NCBI GenBank assembly: GCA_023382935.1 | Contig: JAHDXL010000003.1 | Location: 124,001-188,000 of the forward strand | Source of the DNA: Phycisphaerales bacterium | GTDB lineage: Bacteria; Planctomycetota; Phycisphaerae; Phycisphaerales; UBA1924 | Direction of reading: 5' to 3' | Length of the DNA: 64,000 nt | Shown here: in pieces, positions 53,758-62,940 of the stretch | How the letters are laid out: the number at the start of each line of letters is the position of its first letter | Numbering within the stretch: the first letter of the stretch is position 1 | Notes under the pieces: generated by a model | Seen by the model: only the letters and a program-made list of their open reading frames with translations | Databases searched by the model: none | What the model was told of the DNA's origin: nothing | Translations under genes and position numbers: made by a program

Positions 53758-55016
53758 TGCAGATGCGTGCTGCTCCCCGCATCACAGTGAGCGCGTATTC
53801 GCTTGCGGCGATCACCTTGCTCAAGGCGTGCACGCCGACAATGCAAGGAAGCACGAGCGACCAGTTTGTAAGTGAACCGCGCTTCAACCAGAGACTCATC
53901 GAGTACGCGTGGAACCCAACGGATGGTGCCGCGCGAAGGCTTCCCTCTGACCTTCGTCCCGCGGACACCGGCGTACGGCTCGATGTGAATGATCCGGCGT
54001 CGGTTGTCGCCTTTGTGCTGGAGCAAAGTCCGGCGCAGCCGATCGTGTATCCCACGGAGCGCTATTACTATTTCGAGTTCAGCGCAGGGCCCAGGCGAGT
54101 TGCCGGTAATCTTCGGTTTACTGATGCCGAAAAGGGCGTGCTGCACACCGGGTACTTTGACCGCTATGATTCCACATTCCTGAAGTCTGCCGATTTCCAG
54201 GCCGACGGCGGTCTGGCGCTCGATTGGAACGACGCCACTCGCACCGCCAACGTGCAATTCCGTGGCATTGAACGGACTTTTCAATTGCCGCGCCCCCGTT
54301 CAACTCGCGCTCTGCTGCTGCCAGGCGAGTCCGACGTGGCCGCAGTTCTGGATGAGTCAGGATTCACATTTCACCTGCTGTTTCACGAACCAAGTGCGCA
54401 ATTCTACTTTGCGCTCGACGACGGGGCGCCGCTTCCGGACACGCTCATCCAACTGCGCACCGAGCCGCCTGTGTGGTTGGGCGTGCGATCGCGATTCGTG
54501 TTTGTGACCGAGCCGGCGCTGCGTCGCCGTGTGCTGGTCGGGGTGTATGCGCCGTCAGTCCGCGCCAATGATTATTACGACGGGCCCTTCGATCAAGTCC
54601 CCCCCGACTTGTACCTCAAGGACAAGTTGGAGGCGGCCTACCCATATGTGAAGTTCCGCGGAGGTATCGATGAGCATGGCAACTTTCGCGAGATCGACGG
54701 ACAACGCGTGGCCATCAGTCCGTACCAAGACTACACATCCACGGAGCAGATGATCGCGCTGATCGTGCGCGGGTTCAACCCATTGCTTGCCACGCCCGCA
54801 TGCTTCGCGCCGCTCGTGTACGAATCGAAGCGCGACACTCACCGGTACGTGGCAGACCCAGGCGAGTCCGAAGATCCTCTCTATCCGCCGCACGACCGTA
54901 TGGTCAGCCGCACCTGGCCGGTTGAACACTGGGCGCACATCAGCGACACTTGGCCCCGCGAACACACGCAGCCTCTCAGCCTGGAAGCCGCGCCCAATGA
55001 GCCGATCGGCGATTGA
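53757..55016 (+). CDS. Lipoprotein with two terminal WPxNH-type repeats
   Basis: A 419-residue protein with a lipoprotein-type signal (SAYSLAAITLLKACTPT; Cys about 25). Most of the mature chain is beta-rich with no known family (YYYFEFSAGPRRVAGNLRF, VWLGVRSRFVFVTEPALRRR). At residues 384-407 the 12-residue repeat of the preceding gene reappears in two exact-length units: SRTWPVEHWAHI and SDTWPREHTQPL. The TGATG overlap with the upstream gene means coupled translation. Inference: a membrane-anchored partner of the secreted repeat protein. Codon use here is less GC-extreme than in neighbours. Confidence 0.75.
   Translation: MQMRAAPRITVSAYSLAAITLLKACTPTMQGSTSDQFVSEPRFNQRLIEYAWNPTDGAARRLPSDLRPADTGVRLDVNDPASVVAFVLEQSPAQPIVYPTERYYYFEFSAGPRRVAGNLRFTDAEKGVLHTGYFDRYDSTFLKSADFQADGGLALDWNDATRTANVQFRGIERTFQLPRPRSTRALLLPGESDVAAVLDESGFTFHLLFHEPSAQFYFALDDGAPLPDTLIQLRTEPPVWLGVRSRFVFVTEPALRRRVLVGVYAPSVRANDYYDGPFDQVPPDLYLKDKLEAAYPYVKFRGGIDEHGNFREIDGQRVAISPYQDYTSTEQMIALIVRGFNPLLATPACFAPLVYESKRDTHRYVADPGESEDPLYPPHDRMVSRTWPVEHWAHISDTWPREHTQPLSLEAAPNEPIGD
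54906..54977 (+). repeat. Two WPxxH dodecapeptide repeats
   Basis: Two consecutive 12-codon units, SRTWPVEHWAHI and SDTWPREHTQPL, the same register as the array in the preceding gene. Here the units are intact and without insertions, which fixes the repeat length at 12. Confidence 0.75.
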
Positions 55017-55022
55017 GTTGAA

Positions 55023-57515
55023 TTACTTGCCCTTCTTCTTGTCGCGTCGGTAATCCGGCTTCCCCTTGTCTCTCGCCTTGCTCGTGCGGCTGCGGCGTAC
55101 GTCACCCGGCATCTTGCGGAAGCCGGCGCCGCCTCCGCCCTCCAGCCCGCCGAACGCGCCCTCCGAGCCCAGTTTCAGCCCCTTCAACTGCTTGGCACGC
55201 CCGACCGCGCGCGACTCGGGGTCCGCGATCAGCAGTTCCAACTGCCGCTTGGCCAGGTCCACAGCCGACACGGTCACCTTCACCATGTCGCCCATGTTGA
55301 ACGAGCGTCCGCTGTTCGTGTCGACCAGTGCGCCGGTCTTCTGATCGATCTGCCAGTTCGGCGGCTTGTTCGACCGCGTCACGTCGCCGGGCAGGTCTTC
55401 GCGCCTGATCATCCCGTCGGCCAGGTACTTGTCGATCTGCACGAACACCCCGCGCGGCACCACTCCGGTGATCACCCCGCCGAACTCCTCGCCGATCTTC
55501 TCAGCCAGCAGTTGCAACACCAGGAATTGCCGCAACTCGCGCTCGGCCCCCTCGGCGTTCTCTTCCGTCTGCGAGCAGTGCTTGCCCACGGCCACCAGCG
55601 TTGCCTCGTCGGGCAGGCGCTCCCGCAGGCGTGCGCCGATGGCGTGCTTCTCACGCTCGGTTGTGGGGCGGTTCTGTCCGTTGTTCGTCTCCTCGAGATA
55701 CTCGGCCAGCGCCCGGTGTACCGTCAGGTCCGGGTAGCGACGGATCGGGCTGGTGAAGTGGCTGTACGCCCCGCTCGCCAGCGCAAAGTGCCCGATGGCG
55801 GCGGGCGAATACTCGGCCTTGGTGAGCGTGCGCAACACCGCCATGTGCACCGCCCGCGCCGCCGGCGTACCGCGTGTCGCGTCGAGCAGGGCCTGGATCT
55901 CCTCGCGCGTTGGGCTCTTGGGAATTGTGAACCCCGCCACGCGCGCGGCCTTCTGAAGGTGATCCACCTCCGCTGGCGCAGGCTCCGGATGCACACGCCG
56001 CAGCAGCGGCACGCGCATCCCCTCGAACAGCCGCGCCAGCACCTCGTTGGCCTCGACCATCAGCATCTCGATGACCGTGTGCGTGTACGCGTCGTCTTCC
56101 TTCTCCGCGTCGATCACCTTGCCATTCTCGTCGAACAGCAGCACCACGTCGGGCAGTTCGAGATGGATCATCCCCTGCTTGTGCCGGCGCGCCTCGATGG
56201 CCCGCGCCAACTGGTTCATCTCGTGCAAGGCCGCGAACAACTCGTCCGTATAGTTCGGCTCGGTCTTGGCGTGCCGGCGCGCCTCTTCCTCGTTCCCGTC
56301 AATCAGCGCCTGCGCCTCCAGATAGGTCAGCCGCTTGGCCGACTGGATCAAACTCGACGCCACGCCCTCGGCCTTCACGTTTCCCCTCGCGTCGTACCGC
56401 ATGTACGCGCTCTTCACGTATCGCGGCACGCCCTCCTGAAGCGAGCAGATCCCGTTGCTCAGCACCTCCGGCAGCATCGGGATCACCAGGCGCGGCAGGT
56501 ACACGCTGTTCCCTCGCTCGGCCGCTTCCTCGTCCAGAGGTGTGCCCGGCTCGACAAAGTGCGCCACGTCGGCGATGTGAACCGCCAGTTCCCAGCCGCC
56601 GCCCTTCTCGGCCGGCACACGCCGGATGCTGATCGCGTCGTCGTAGTCCTTCGCGTCCGGCGGGTCGATCGTGATAACGAACTCACGCTTTGACTTGTCA
56701 AACCGACCCGTCACGTCGTTGCGCAGGTGCAGCGCGGCCGGACCTTGACGCTCCCACGCCGCGATTTCCTCCTCAAACAACCGCGTCATCTGCCGCGCCT
56801 GGTTGATGCACGCCTCGGGAAACTCGCCCGGCAGCCCATAGGCCGCGATCACCGCCGCGGTCTCCACGTCCGGCTGCCCTGCCTCCCCCAGCACGCGGAC
56901 GATCACGCCCTCGGCCAGCATCCCGTTCTCGGGATACTCGAGAATCTCCAGCACCACCTTGTCGCCGGGCTTGACGTTCTTGCTGCCCGCGTCGCGCACG
57001 ATGATCGGGTCGGTGATGTCCTTTCCGTCGGGATACGCCAGCCAGCGGTCACCCTGCCGGGCCATCTCGCCGGTGAAGTTCGTCCGCTTGCGCTGGAGAA
57101 TCTCCACCACCTCGCCGCGGAACTGCCTGCCCAGACCGGCGAATTTCTCACGCTTTCGGTCGCGCCCGAACACGATCCGCACCTTATCGCCCGACAGCGC
57201 TCCGCCAGTCTCCTCCGCAGGTATGAACACGTCGCCATCGCGCACCGGATCGTCCGGTTGCACGAACCCGAATCCCTTCATGGTGCCGCGAAATGTTCCG
57301 GTCAGTTCCCCGGTATCCGGCAGCGCCGCGAGCATCACCGCGCCATCGCTTTCCACGACGATCAACTTCTGCCCGGCAAACTGCTCCAGCGCCGCGAAGA
57401 ACTCCTCGCGCTCGGCCTCGACGCCCAGTTCCCTGGCAAGCGCTTCGCGCCCCTTGGGCTCATATCCCTCGTGCGCCAGGTGTGCCAGCAAACGCGAACG
57501 GTATCGCAGCGACAT
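55023..57515 (-). CDS. rnr: Ribonuclease R (RNB-family 3'-5' exoribonuclease)
   Basis: An 830-residue RNase R. Domain order: N-terminal helix-turn-helix-like start (LRYRSRLLAHLAHEGYEPK), two cold-shock OB segments (GTMKGFGFVQPDD...DVFIPAEE), RNB core with the four Asp site in TIDPPDAKDYDDAIS, the RNB-typical HFTSPIRRYPDLTVHRAL, then S1 domain (GVITGVVPRGVFVQIDKYLADGMI) and a basic tail (SKARDKGKPDYRRDKKKGK). It degrades structured RNA. ATG at 57515. Convergent with the lipoprotein gene. Confidence 0.95.
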   Translation of the reverse strand: MSLRYRSRLLAHLAHEGYEPKGREALARELGVEAEREEFFAALEQFAGQKLIVVESDGAVMLAALPDTGELTGTFRGTMKGFGFVQPDDPVRDGDVFIPAEETGGALSGDKVRIVFGRDRKREKFAGLGRQFRGEVVEILQRKRTNFTGEMARQGDRWLAYPDGKDITDPIIVRDAGSKNVKPGDKVVLEILEYPENGMLAEGVIVRVLGEAGQPDVETAAVIAAYGLPGEFPEACINQARQMTRLFEEEIAAWERQGPAALHLRNDVTGRFDKSKREFVITIDPPDAKDYDDAISIRRVPAEKGGGWELAVHIADVAHFVEPGTPLDEEAAERGNSVYLPRLVIPMLPEVLSNGICSLQEGVPRYVKSAYMRYDARGNVKAEGVASSLIQSAKRLTYLEAQALIDGNEEEARRHAKTEPNYTDELFAALHEMNQLARAIEARRHKQGMIHLELPDVVLLFDENGKVIDAEKEDDAYTHTVIEMLMVEANEVLARLFEGMRVPLLRRVHPEPAPAEVDHLQKAARVAGFTIPKSPTREEIQALLDATRGTPAARAVHMAVLRTLTKAEYSPAAIGHFALASGAYSHFTSPIRRYPDLTVHRALAEYLEETNNGQNRPTTEREKHAIGARLRERLPDEATLVAVGKHCSQTEENAEGAERELRQFLVLQLLAEKIGEEFGGVITGVVPRGVFVQIDKYLADGMIRREDLPGDVTRSNKPPNWQIDQKTGALVDTNSGRSFNMGDMVKVTVSAVDLAKRQLELLIADPESRAVGRAKQLKGLKLGSEGAFGGLEGGGGAGFRKMPGDVRRSRTSKARDKGKPDYRRDKKKGK

Positions 57516-57530
57516 GCTCTCTCCGGGCGC

Positions 57531-58493
57531 CTACAGCGAGCCCGCGTAGGTCGACAGTGTCTGGCGGAAGCCGCCCGGGTTCAGTCCCAGTTGCAGCCGC
57601 GCTTTGGTCATGCACGCCGTCGAGTCCTCCTGACCCATCAGGGCCATGCCCTCGTCAAACGGCAACAGCCCGCCCACGCCCATCATCCCCGCCATCCGCG
57701 CCTTCATCGCCGCCATTTCCCCGGGCAGCCCGATCGCAGTCAGCCGAGGCCCGCGGGTGTGAAGGCTGTCGCGGATGCCCGTCAGCAGTTCGCGCCAGTC
57801 CACCGGCTCGGACCCGACCAAGGGATAGATCTCTCCCACGCTCTCATCCCGCTCCAGCGCCGAGCAGATCGCCCGAGCCACATCTTCGACATAGATTGGC
57901 TGTACCGTCGGTACCACCCGTCGGCGCCGGCCTCCCGCGTGTTCCACCCGCGCAAAGTACGGCATGAAAAAGTGGGGCGGCGCCGTTCCCCGCGCCCACC
58001 TGGCCGCCAGGCGCGTAAACTCCCCATCCACCCCGTGAATCAGCCCGGGACGCATGATCGTCCACGCCAGACTGCTGTTCCGCACGACCTGCTCGCCGGC
58101 GAACTTGGTCCGCTGATACTCGGCTCGCCCCAGCGGCGAGGCGCCCAGCGCCGACATCTGGACATACCGATGCACTCGGGCCGCCTCGCAGGCCGCCACC
58201 ACGTTCCGCGTCGCCTCGACGTGCATCTGCTCGAACCGCTGTCCACCCTGCTCGCGGATGATGCCCACGAGATGCACGCACGCATCGGCGCCGCGCACCA
58301 ACTCATCACACCGCGACCGATCGAGGATGTCGCCGACGACCAGTTCCAGGTGCTCATGACGTCCCAGCGCATCGTCGGCCTTGGCCCGCGAACGCACCAG
58401 CGCCCGCACCCGGACGCCGCGTTCCAGCAGCGCCCTGACCACGTACCTGCCGACGAACCCGCTCGCCCCCGTCACTGCCGCCGTCTCAAGCAT
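57531..58493 (-). CDS. NAD(P)-binding SDR protein (NDUFA9/atypical SDR-like)
   Basis: A 320-residue Rossmann-fold protein: TGASGFVGRYVVRALLERGVRVRALVR (glycine-rich dinucleotide loop), then VVGDILD, CVHLVGIIREQG and YQRTKFAGEQVVR with the SDR Tyr-x3-Lys. The ending resembles complex I-associated NDUFA9-like proteins. The ATG at 58493 has a GGAG site; a longer frame adds 61 residues with no signature. 15 bases separate it from rnr; the two are likely co-transcribed. A partial nuoH lies at the far right of the window, but I see no direct tie. Confidence 0.85.
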   Translation of the reverse strand: MLETAAVTGASGFVGRYVVRALLERGVRVRALVRSRAKADDALGRHEHLELVVGDILDRSRCDELVRGADACVHLVGIIREQGGQRFEQMHVEATRNVVAACEAARVHRYVQMSALGASPLGRAEYQRTKFAGEQVVRNSSLAWTIMRPGLIHGVDGEFTRLAARWARGTAPPHFFMPYFARVEHAGGRRRRVVPTVQPIYVEDVARAICSALERDESVGEIYPLVGSEPVDWRELLTGIRDSLHTRGPRLTAIGLPGEMAAMKARMAGMMGVGGLLPFDEGMALMGQEDSTACMTKARLQLGLNPGGFRQTLSTYAGSL

Positions 58494-58699
58494 GCCTGCT
58501 CTCCAGAGTCCGCCCAAGCGTACGCGACCCGCTCGCCTCCCACATCTTGACAACCTTGTCCACTCCGCGAGGCAGCACCGGGTAATTTCTGCCGGTTTGG
58601 CGATTCCGGAACCACATGGCGCGCACCCCTGTGCCAGGCTTGTATGCGGCCCGGTCTCGACCGATGAAAAGGACAACCCGATCCCGTGAGGAGACTTTC

Positions 58700-58924
58700 A
58701 TGCCGACCAAGCGCAAGTCCTCGGTTCAGACCCGTCCCTCGATCGTGGCGCTCGACCACCACACGCCTGTCCCGGAATCCAAGCCACGCCCCACGGAAGA
58801 CCAGATTCGTGCCCGCGCGTACCAACTCTTCATCGAACGCGGATGCATCCCCGGCAACCCCGTCGTCGACTGGCTTGACGCCGAGCACCAATTGATCGTG
58901 GAGTTCGGCTCCAGGGCCGCGTGA
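58700..58924 (+). CDS. DUF2934 small protein (copy 2)
   Basis: A 74-residue protein with a DUF2934-type segment: EDQIRARAYQLFIERGCIPG then NPVVDWLDAEHQLI, matching I-R-x-RA-x-x-L-x-x-x-R-G-x-P-x5-DW-x-x-AE. The N-terminus is basic (MPTKRKSSVQTRPS). GAGGAG site seven bases upstream. Related to copy 1 at 26452, but not a recent duplicate. Two bases separate its stop from the end of the convergent lipoprotein gene. Function unknown. Confidence 0.75.
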   Translation: MPTKRKSSVQTRPSIVALDHHTPVPESKPRPTEDQIRARAYQLFIERGCIPGNPVVDWLDAEHQLIVEFGSRAA

Positions 58925-58926
58925 GT

Positions 58927-59922
58927 TCATCGATCCTCCGGCTTGCCCGGCTTGTGCTGCGCGCGCTCATCGAGCAGTTTCCGCACCGTCGGCTCGATCC
59001 GGCTCTGTGACCAGCGCCGGTCAAAATCGATCATGTCTTGGGGTTGGTCGTTCCAAATCGCCACACCGTCCACACCCTCGCGCAGAAACAGTTCTCGCCA
59101 CGAGGCCTCTAGTGCCTCCTGCGTCATGATCTGCTCGCGCGGACGCCCCGACATGTCGGCCCGCACCACCACGATCAGCGGCTTGCCGAGGCGCCGCGCA
59201 AACTCAATGCCCCGCCTGAGATGCCGATCGTTCCGCGTCCGGCTCGCCGCACTGACCGGCGAACCGGCGTCCCGGTCGCGCCCGTGATACAACACCACGC
59301 TCACCGCGCTGGCCAGTTTCATGAAGTCCTGCGAGGCGTACCAGTCGAAGTAGGCCTCCTCGCTGGCAAACACCGAAGGCACGGCGCTTTCCACCCGCTC
59401 GGGCTGGAAGTACCAGAACCACTGCTCGAAGTGCTCGCAGGCCACATGCGCCGCCATGTTGTACCACGCCAGCGCCCGTTCGCTTTCGAAGGGCGAAAAA
59501 GCCTCCGCGTCCAGCATGACCATCGCGCGCGTGCCCGCGATCCCGCTTGCCTCCAGCCGCTGGCGCAGCATCCGCTCGCGTCCGGGTAGATCGGCCTTCT
59601 CCAGCAGAACACCCGCACCAATCCGGGCCTCAATGTCCTTTTTCGGCATGCCCAAGAACGCACTACTGAGCCAATATCCCCGCTCGGCCAGCGAGCCATC
59701 CATCACCTTCACCGACTTGGCCGGTTCGGTGCCGTTGCCGTGCATGTCGATGACGCGGAACGTCGGGTCATGTTTGACCAGCGGCACTTCAGGCGAAGGC
59801 TCCCGCGTTGGAACCGGTTCAGGGTCGGCGTTCGAGGTCAGCGTCACACACCCAAAAAGGGTAGAGACCAATCCAAATGCCGCCCACATCCCCAATCGTC
59901 GCAAGGCCGCCCGGGTTCCCAT
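58927..59922 (-). CDS. Predicted lipoprotein, possible TIM-barrel fold
   Basis: A 331-residue protein with a lipoprotein signal (GLVSTLFGCVTL; Cys about 25). Strands alternate with helices (RAMVMLDAEAF, ALAWYNMAAHVACEHFEQW, SVVLYHGRD, KPLIVVVRADMSG, GVDGVAIWNDQPQD), as in a glycosidase-type barrel; the last strand VDGVAIWND resembles GVVIWG-type endings of hyaluronidase-like folds. I cannot name a family or active site. Not clearly linked to neighbours. Confidence 0.6.
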   Translation of the reverse strand: MGTRAALRRLGMWAAFGLVSTLFGCVTLTSNADPEPVPTREPSPEVPLVKHDPTFRVIDMHGNGTEPAKSVKVMDGSLAERGYWLSSAFLGMPKKDIEARIGAGVLLEKADLPGRERMLRQRLEASGIAGTRAMVMLDAEAFSPFESERALAWYNMAAHVACEHFEQWFWYFQPERVESAVPSVFASEEAYFDWYASQDFMKLASAVSVVLYHGRDRDAGSPVSAASRTRNDRHLRRGIEFARRLGKPLIVVVRADMSGRPREQIMTQEALEASWRELFLREGVDGVAIWNDQPQDMIDFDRRWSQSRIEPTVRKLLDERAQHKPGKPEDR

Positions 59923-60102
59923 GCTCTCACCCTACCCCGGCCCAAGGTCAAAGACCAGACCCCAGTTCAGGGCGAGCGCCCGAGGATACCGGGAAATTGT
60001 TCCCGTGTTCACTGGCCAAACCCGGCTGGCGCTGTACCTACAAAGCGCGGCGCGTCAGCCTCCAGGGGTGTGAGCGCCGGGGGATTGAGGAGAGTCCGAA
60101 AA

Positions 60103-60636
60103 GTGAGAGGGTTTCGGTTTATCTTCAGCGCCTTGGCTTCACTTGTGGCCGTCCAGGCGTCGGCGGAGGTGGTTTACCCCAGCCTGTCCGGGTCTGGGGC
60201 GATTGTTCTCCCCCGCGGGGTCCACGCTCTGGATGCTGGGGGTGTGGCGTTGGGTTCGGACCAGAACTTCTCCGACTGGAGCCGCACCTCGAACCTCGAC
60301 TCTCTGGGAGATCTGCTCATTCTCGACTACCAGTCCGTGGCGATGATGCTCGGCCAGGGCGAGAACGATGGCATCCGCCTGTCGGTGCTGGCGTCCGACA
60401 TCCGCCGCGACCTGACTCTGGGCGAGGTGGCCACACGCTTCTTCGGGCCGGCTCGGCACCTGTGGCAGGGAGACGCCGAGGTCAGCATCAGCCCGGCTCA
60501 GTCATATGACCTTCCTACGCCCACGCTCGATCTGTCCGCCCCGGGGCAGATGGAGCCCAGCGCTCCGGTCATCGGTGGCCCGACGGGCTCGGACATGCTC
60601 GGCTCGCTGAGCCTGATCGGTCTTCTCTGGAACTGA
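60103..60636 (+). CDS. Exported protein of unknown function
   Basis: About 177 residues with a signal peptide (FIFSALASLVAVQASAEV). The mature part contains SSGAIVLPRG-like Gly/Ser strands, LGDLLILDYQSVAMMLGQG and a Pro-rich end (DLPTPTLDLSAPGQMEPSAP). No family seen. GTG start at 60103 chosen; a TTG at 60085 is in frame and has no better ribosome site. Convergent with icd. Confidence 0.5.
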   Translation: MRGFRFIFSALASLVAVQASAEVVYPSLSGSGAIVLPRGVHALDAGGVALGSDQNFSDWSRTSNLDSLGDLLILDYQSVAMMLGQGENDGIRLSVLASDIRRDLTLGEVATRFFGPARHLWQGDAEVSISPAQSYDLPTPTLDLSAPGQMEPSAPVIGGPTGSDMLGSLSLIGLLWN

Positions 60637-60681
60637 CGTCCGCGCGGCACCGCCGCGCCTGTTCCGGGCGAGCGCTCTGGC

Positions 60682-62169
60682 TCACTGACCCTGTGCCAGC
60701 GTGAAGCCGGGCTTTCCGTCGTACATCTTGAGCAACTGGAAGTCGGCGATGGTGAACTTCTCGGCCACCTTCATCAAGAGGTGCAAAGTGGGCATCTGTC
60801 CGATCTGCCCCAGCAGCATCGCCGGGTCGCGCAACTCGAAGCGCACGCGCATGTAGTCCACGATCTCGGTGTACGGCGAGCCGCTCGGCCACACCTGCGT
60901 CCCGCGGTTGGAGATCATGACCAACTTGAAAGGTGTGCCCTCGGCCAGCGTCTGCAGGCGGCGGGCCAGGTCGAGCAGCGGGATCGTTGTTTCGAGGTAG
61001 ATGTCGCATCCGACCACCTGGCTGACCGTGGTCTCGAAAGTGCGCATCAACTTGTTGACGGTCGGGCGCGTCGGCGGCTTGTAGGTGGGCGTGCGCGACT
61101 TGGGCACCTCGCGCGCCTCCAGCCCGCTCGGCTTCTTGCCCAGGCGATCGATGATGGCCTGCGCGAAGGCTTCGGTGCCCACCGGGTTGCCGTCGCCCCG
61201 GACATCTCCGGTGTGGACGCCGTCCTCGAGCGTGGCGAGCAGCGCGTTTTCGATGAGGGCGGTACGCCGGAACACGCCGATATGCCGCAGCATCATCAGC
61301 CCGCTGAGCAGCAGACTGGTTGGGTTGGCGATGCCCTTGCCGGCGATGTCGGGGGCCGTTCCGTGGACGGCCTCGAAGATCGAAATTTCGTCGCCGATGT
61401 TGGCCGAGGGGGCAAAGCCCAGCCCGCCGACCAGTCCGGCCGCCAGGTCGCTGACGATGTCGCCCTGGAGGTTGGGCAGCACGATCATGCGATACTCCTG
61501 CGGGCGCAGGACCAGATTCATGCACAGGGCGTCGATGATGATGTCCTTGATCTCGATCTCCGGGTGGTCGTGCGCGCAGGTGCGGAAGCGCTCGAGGAAC
61601 AGCCCGTCGGTCATCTTCATGATGTTGGCCTTGTGTCCGCAGTGCACGCGCTTGATGCCCAGCGAGGCGGCGGTCTTGAAGGCGAAGCGGTGCACCTGGT
61701 CACAGCCGGGCGCGGTGATGAGGCGCTTGCATTCGACCACGTCGGCGGTCAGGCGATGCTCGATGCCGCCATAGGTGTCTTCGATGTTCTCGCGGACCAC
61801 GTAGATATCCACTGGCACGCCCGCGCGGCTGAAGACCGTGTCCACGCCGGGCAGGCTCTGGAAGTGGCGCAGGTTGGCAAAGGCTCCGAAGGTCTTGCGC
61901 AGCGTGACGTTGATCGACTTGCCGCCCCCGCCGATGGGTGTGCCCATCGGGCCCTTGTAGAGCAAACCGTAGTGCTCGATGGTCTCAATCGCCTCGTCGG
62001 TCATGCCGCGGGTGTCACCGGCGGCGAAGACCTTTTCACCCATCTCGACGGGTACGAACTCGACGGTGTCCATTATCTCGGCGGCCCGAAAGATATTCAG
62101 ACACGCCTCGGTGATTTCGGGCCCGATTCCATCGCCGGCGGCCAGCGCCACGCGCACCTTCTCTGCCAT
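60682..62169 (-). CDS. icd: Isocitrate dehydrogenase, long form
   Basis: A 495-residue enzyme: N-terminal GDGIGPEITEACLNIFRAAEIM and the substrate motif SINVTLRKTFGAFANLR (Ser of the phosphate site), YVVRENIEDTYGGIEHR, NLQGDIVSDLAAGLVGGLGFAPSANIGD, and GTAPDIAGKGIANPTSLL. Beyond about residue 340 it has an extra C-terminal domain (KSRTPTYKPPTRPTVNKLMR...LHLLMKVAEKFTIADFQLL), as in the Thermus/Rickettsia-type NADP+ enzyme. Start ATG at 62169 with an AGGGAG site and a strong hairpin just upstream. Cofactor use cannot be fixed by eye. Confidence 0.9.
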   Translation of the reverse strand: MAEKVRVALAAGDGIGPEITEACLNIFRAAEIMDTVEFVPVEMGEKVFAAGDTRGMTDEAIETIEHYGLLYKGPMGTPIGGGGKSINVTLRKTFGAFANLRHFQSLPGVDTVFSRAGVPVDIYVVRENIEDTYGGIEHRLTADVVECKRLITAPGCDQVHRFAFKTAASLGIKRVHCGHKANIMKMTDGLFLERFRTCAHDHPEIEIKDIIIDALCMNLVLRPQEYRMIVLPNLQGDIVSDLAAGLVGGLGFAPSANIGDEISIFEAVHGTAPDIAGKGIANPTSLLLSGLMMLRHIGVFRRTALIENALLATLEDGVHTGDVRGDGNPVGTEAFAQAIIDRLGKKPSGLEAREVPKSRTPTYKPPTRPTVNKLMRTFETTVSQVVGCDIYLETTIPLLDLARRLQTLAEGTPFKLVMISNRGTQVWPSGSPYTEIVDYMRVRFELRDPAMLLGQIGQMPTLHLLMKVAEKFTIADFQLLKMYDGKPGFTLAQGQ

Positions 62170-62189
62170 CGCTCAACTCCCTGGGGTGG

Positions 62190-62208
62190 CCCGGCTCGCC
62201 GAGCCGGG
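62190..62208. promoter_or_regulatory. Hairpin in the icd leader
   Basis: CCCGGCTC-GCC-GAGCCGGG, a perfect eight-base stem 21-39 bases before the icd start codon on the minus strand, followed by a G-run on the plus strand. It could affect mRNA stability or translation of icd, or stop transcription coming from the other side. Confidence 0.3.
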
Positions 62209-62415
62209 GGGGGGCGGAAGGATAGGGGGGTCGTGGGGAGACCGGCTCACTGACCGGTCCCCGCGATGTTTGCGTATCTTCCGGACCGGTCTCTTCCGGC
62301 GACAAGGGGGCCGATCCTTCAACCCGGGCCCCTTGTGCACGGCCCGGGTGTGCGCCGAGATTCCTCACCGGGTCCAGTGGATACCATCCCCAGTCTCAAG
62401 TTCCCCGAGGAAGCA

Positions 62416-62937
62416 ATGATGAAAAGCATCACTGCGGTGGCCGATCAAGCCGACTTCATCCTGGCCCAGTGCGCCGCCCTGATCGACTGCGTCCCAGCCG
62501 ATGCTTTTGCGCGCGACTCGCAGCGCGTCCGCGGCGGGACGATCGGCAAGCATGTCCGGCATACCCTCGATCACTATCGAGCCCTGCTGGATGGCTTCGA
62601 GTCGGCGACCACGGTCGATTATGACCATCGCGAGCGGAACGTTCCGATCGAGCACGATCCGCACGCCGCCCGGCAGGCGGTGGCGATTATCCGCAGCCGC
62701 ATCGGCAATCTGACCGAGAAGTCGCTGCGTGGCCCGGTGCGCATCCGCGTGATGCTGGCCGGCGACGGGGCCGAGACCGAACTGGACACCACGCTGGGGC
62801 GCGAACTGGCTTTTGCCAGCCACCACGCGATCCACCACAACGCGCTCATCAAGGCCATTGCGCTCGAGTTCGGTGTCGAGACCCCACCTGAGTTCGGCAT
62901 GGCGCCCTCCACGCTCAATTTCCAAGGGCAGGCCTGA
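62416..62937 (+). CDS. DinB-family protein
   Basis: A 173-residue four-helix-bundle protein of the DinB/YfiT type. The metal triad is H54-like (GKHVRHTLDHYRALLDG) and the HHAIHHNALI segment with two further histidines, as in the family. DinB proteins are thiol-S-transferases or of unknown enzyme role. ATG at 62416 follows a GAGG site; a second ATG is directly after it. The NRDE gene begins three bases after its stop, so they share a transcript. Confidence 0.88.
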   Translation: MMKSITAVADQADFILAQCAALIDCVPADAFARDSQRVRGGTIGKHVRHTLDHYRALLDGFESATTVDYDHRERNVPIEHDPHAARQAVAIIRSRIGNLTEKSLRGPVRIRVMLAGDGAETELDTTLGRELAFASHHAIHHNALIKAIALEFGVETPPEFGMAPSTLNFQGQA

Positions 62938-62940
62938 AGC

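Noticed and set aside
58486-58701. Minus-strand frame overlapping the SDR gene start (MKVSSRDRVVLFIGRDR...)
   Set aside because: It overlaps the SDR start by eight bases and the start of the divergent DUF2934 gene; no family signature. Could be real but unsupported.
62206-62216. G-run as a phase-variable tract
   Set aside because: It lies outside any coding frame and not at an evident promoter spacer; length alone is not evidence.
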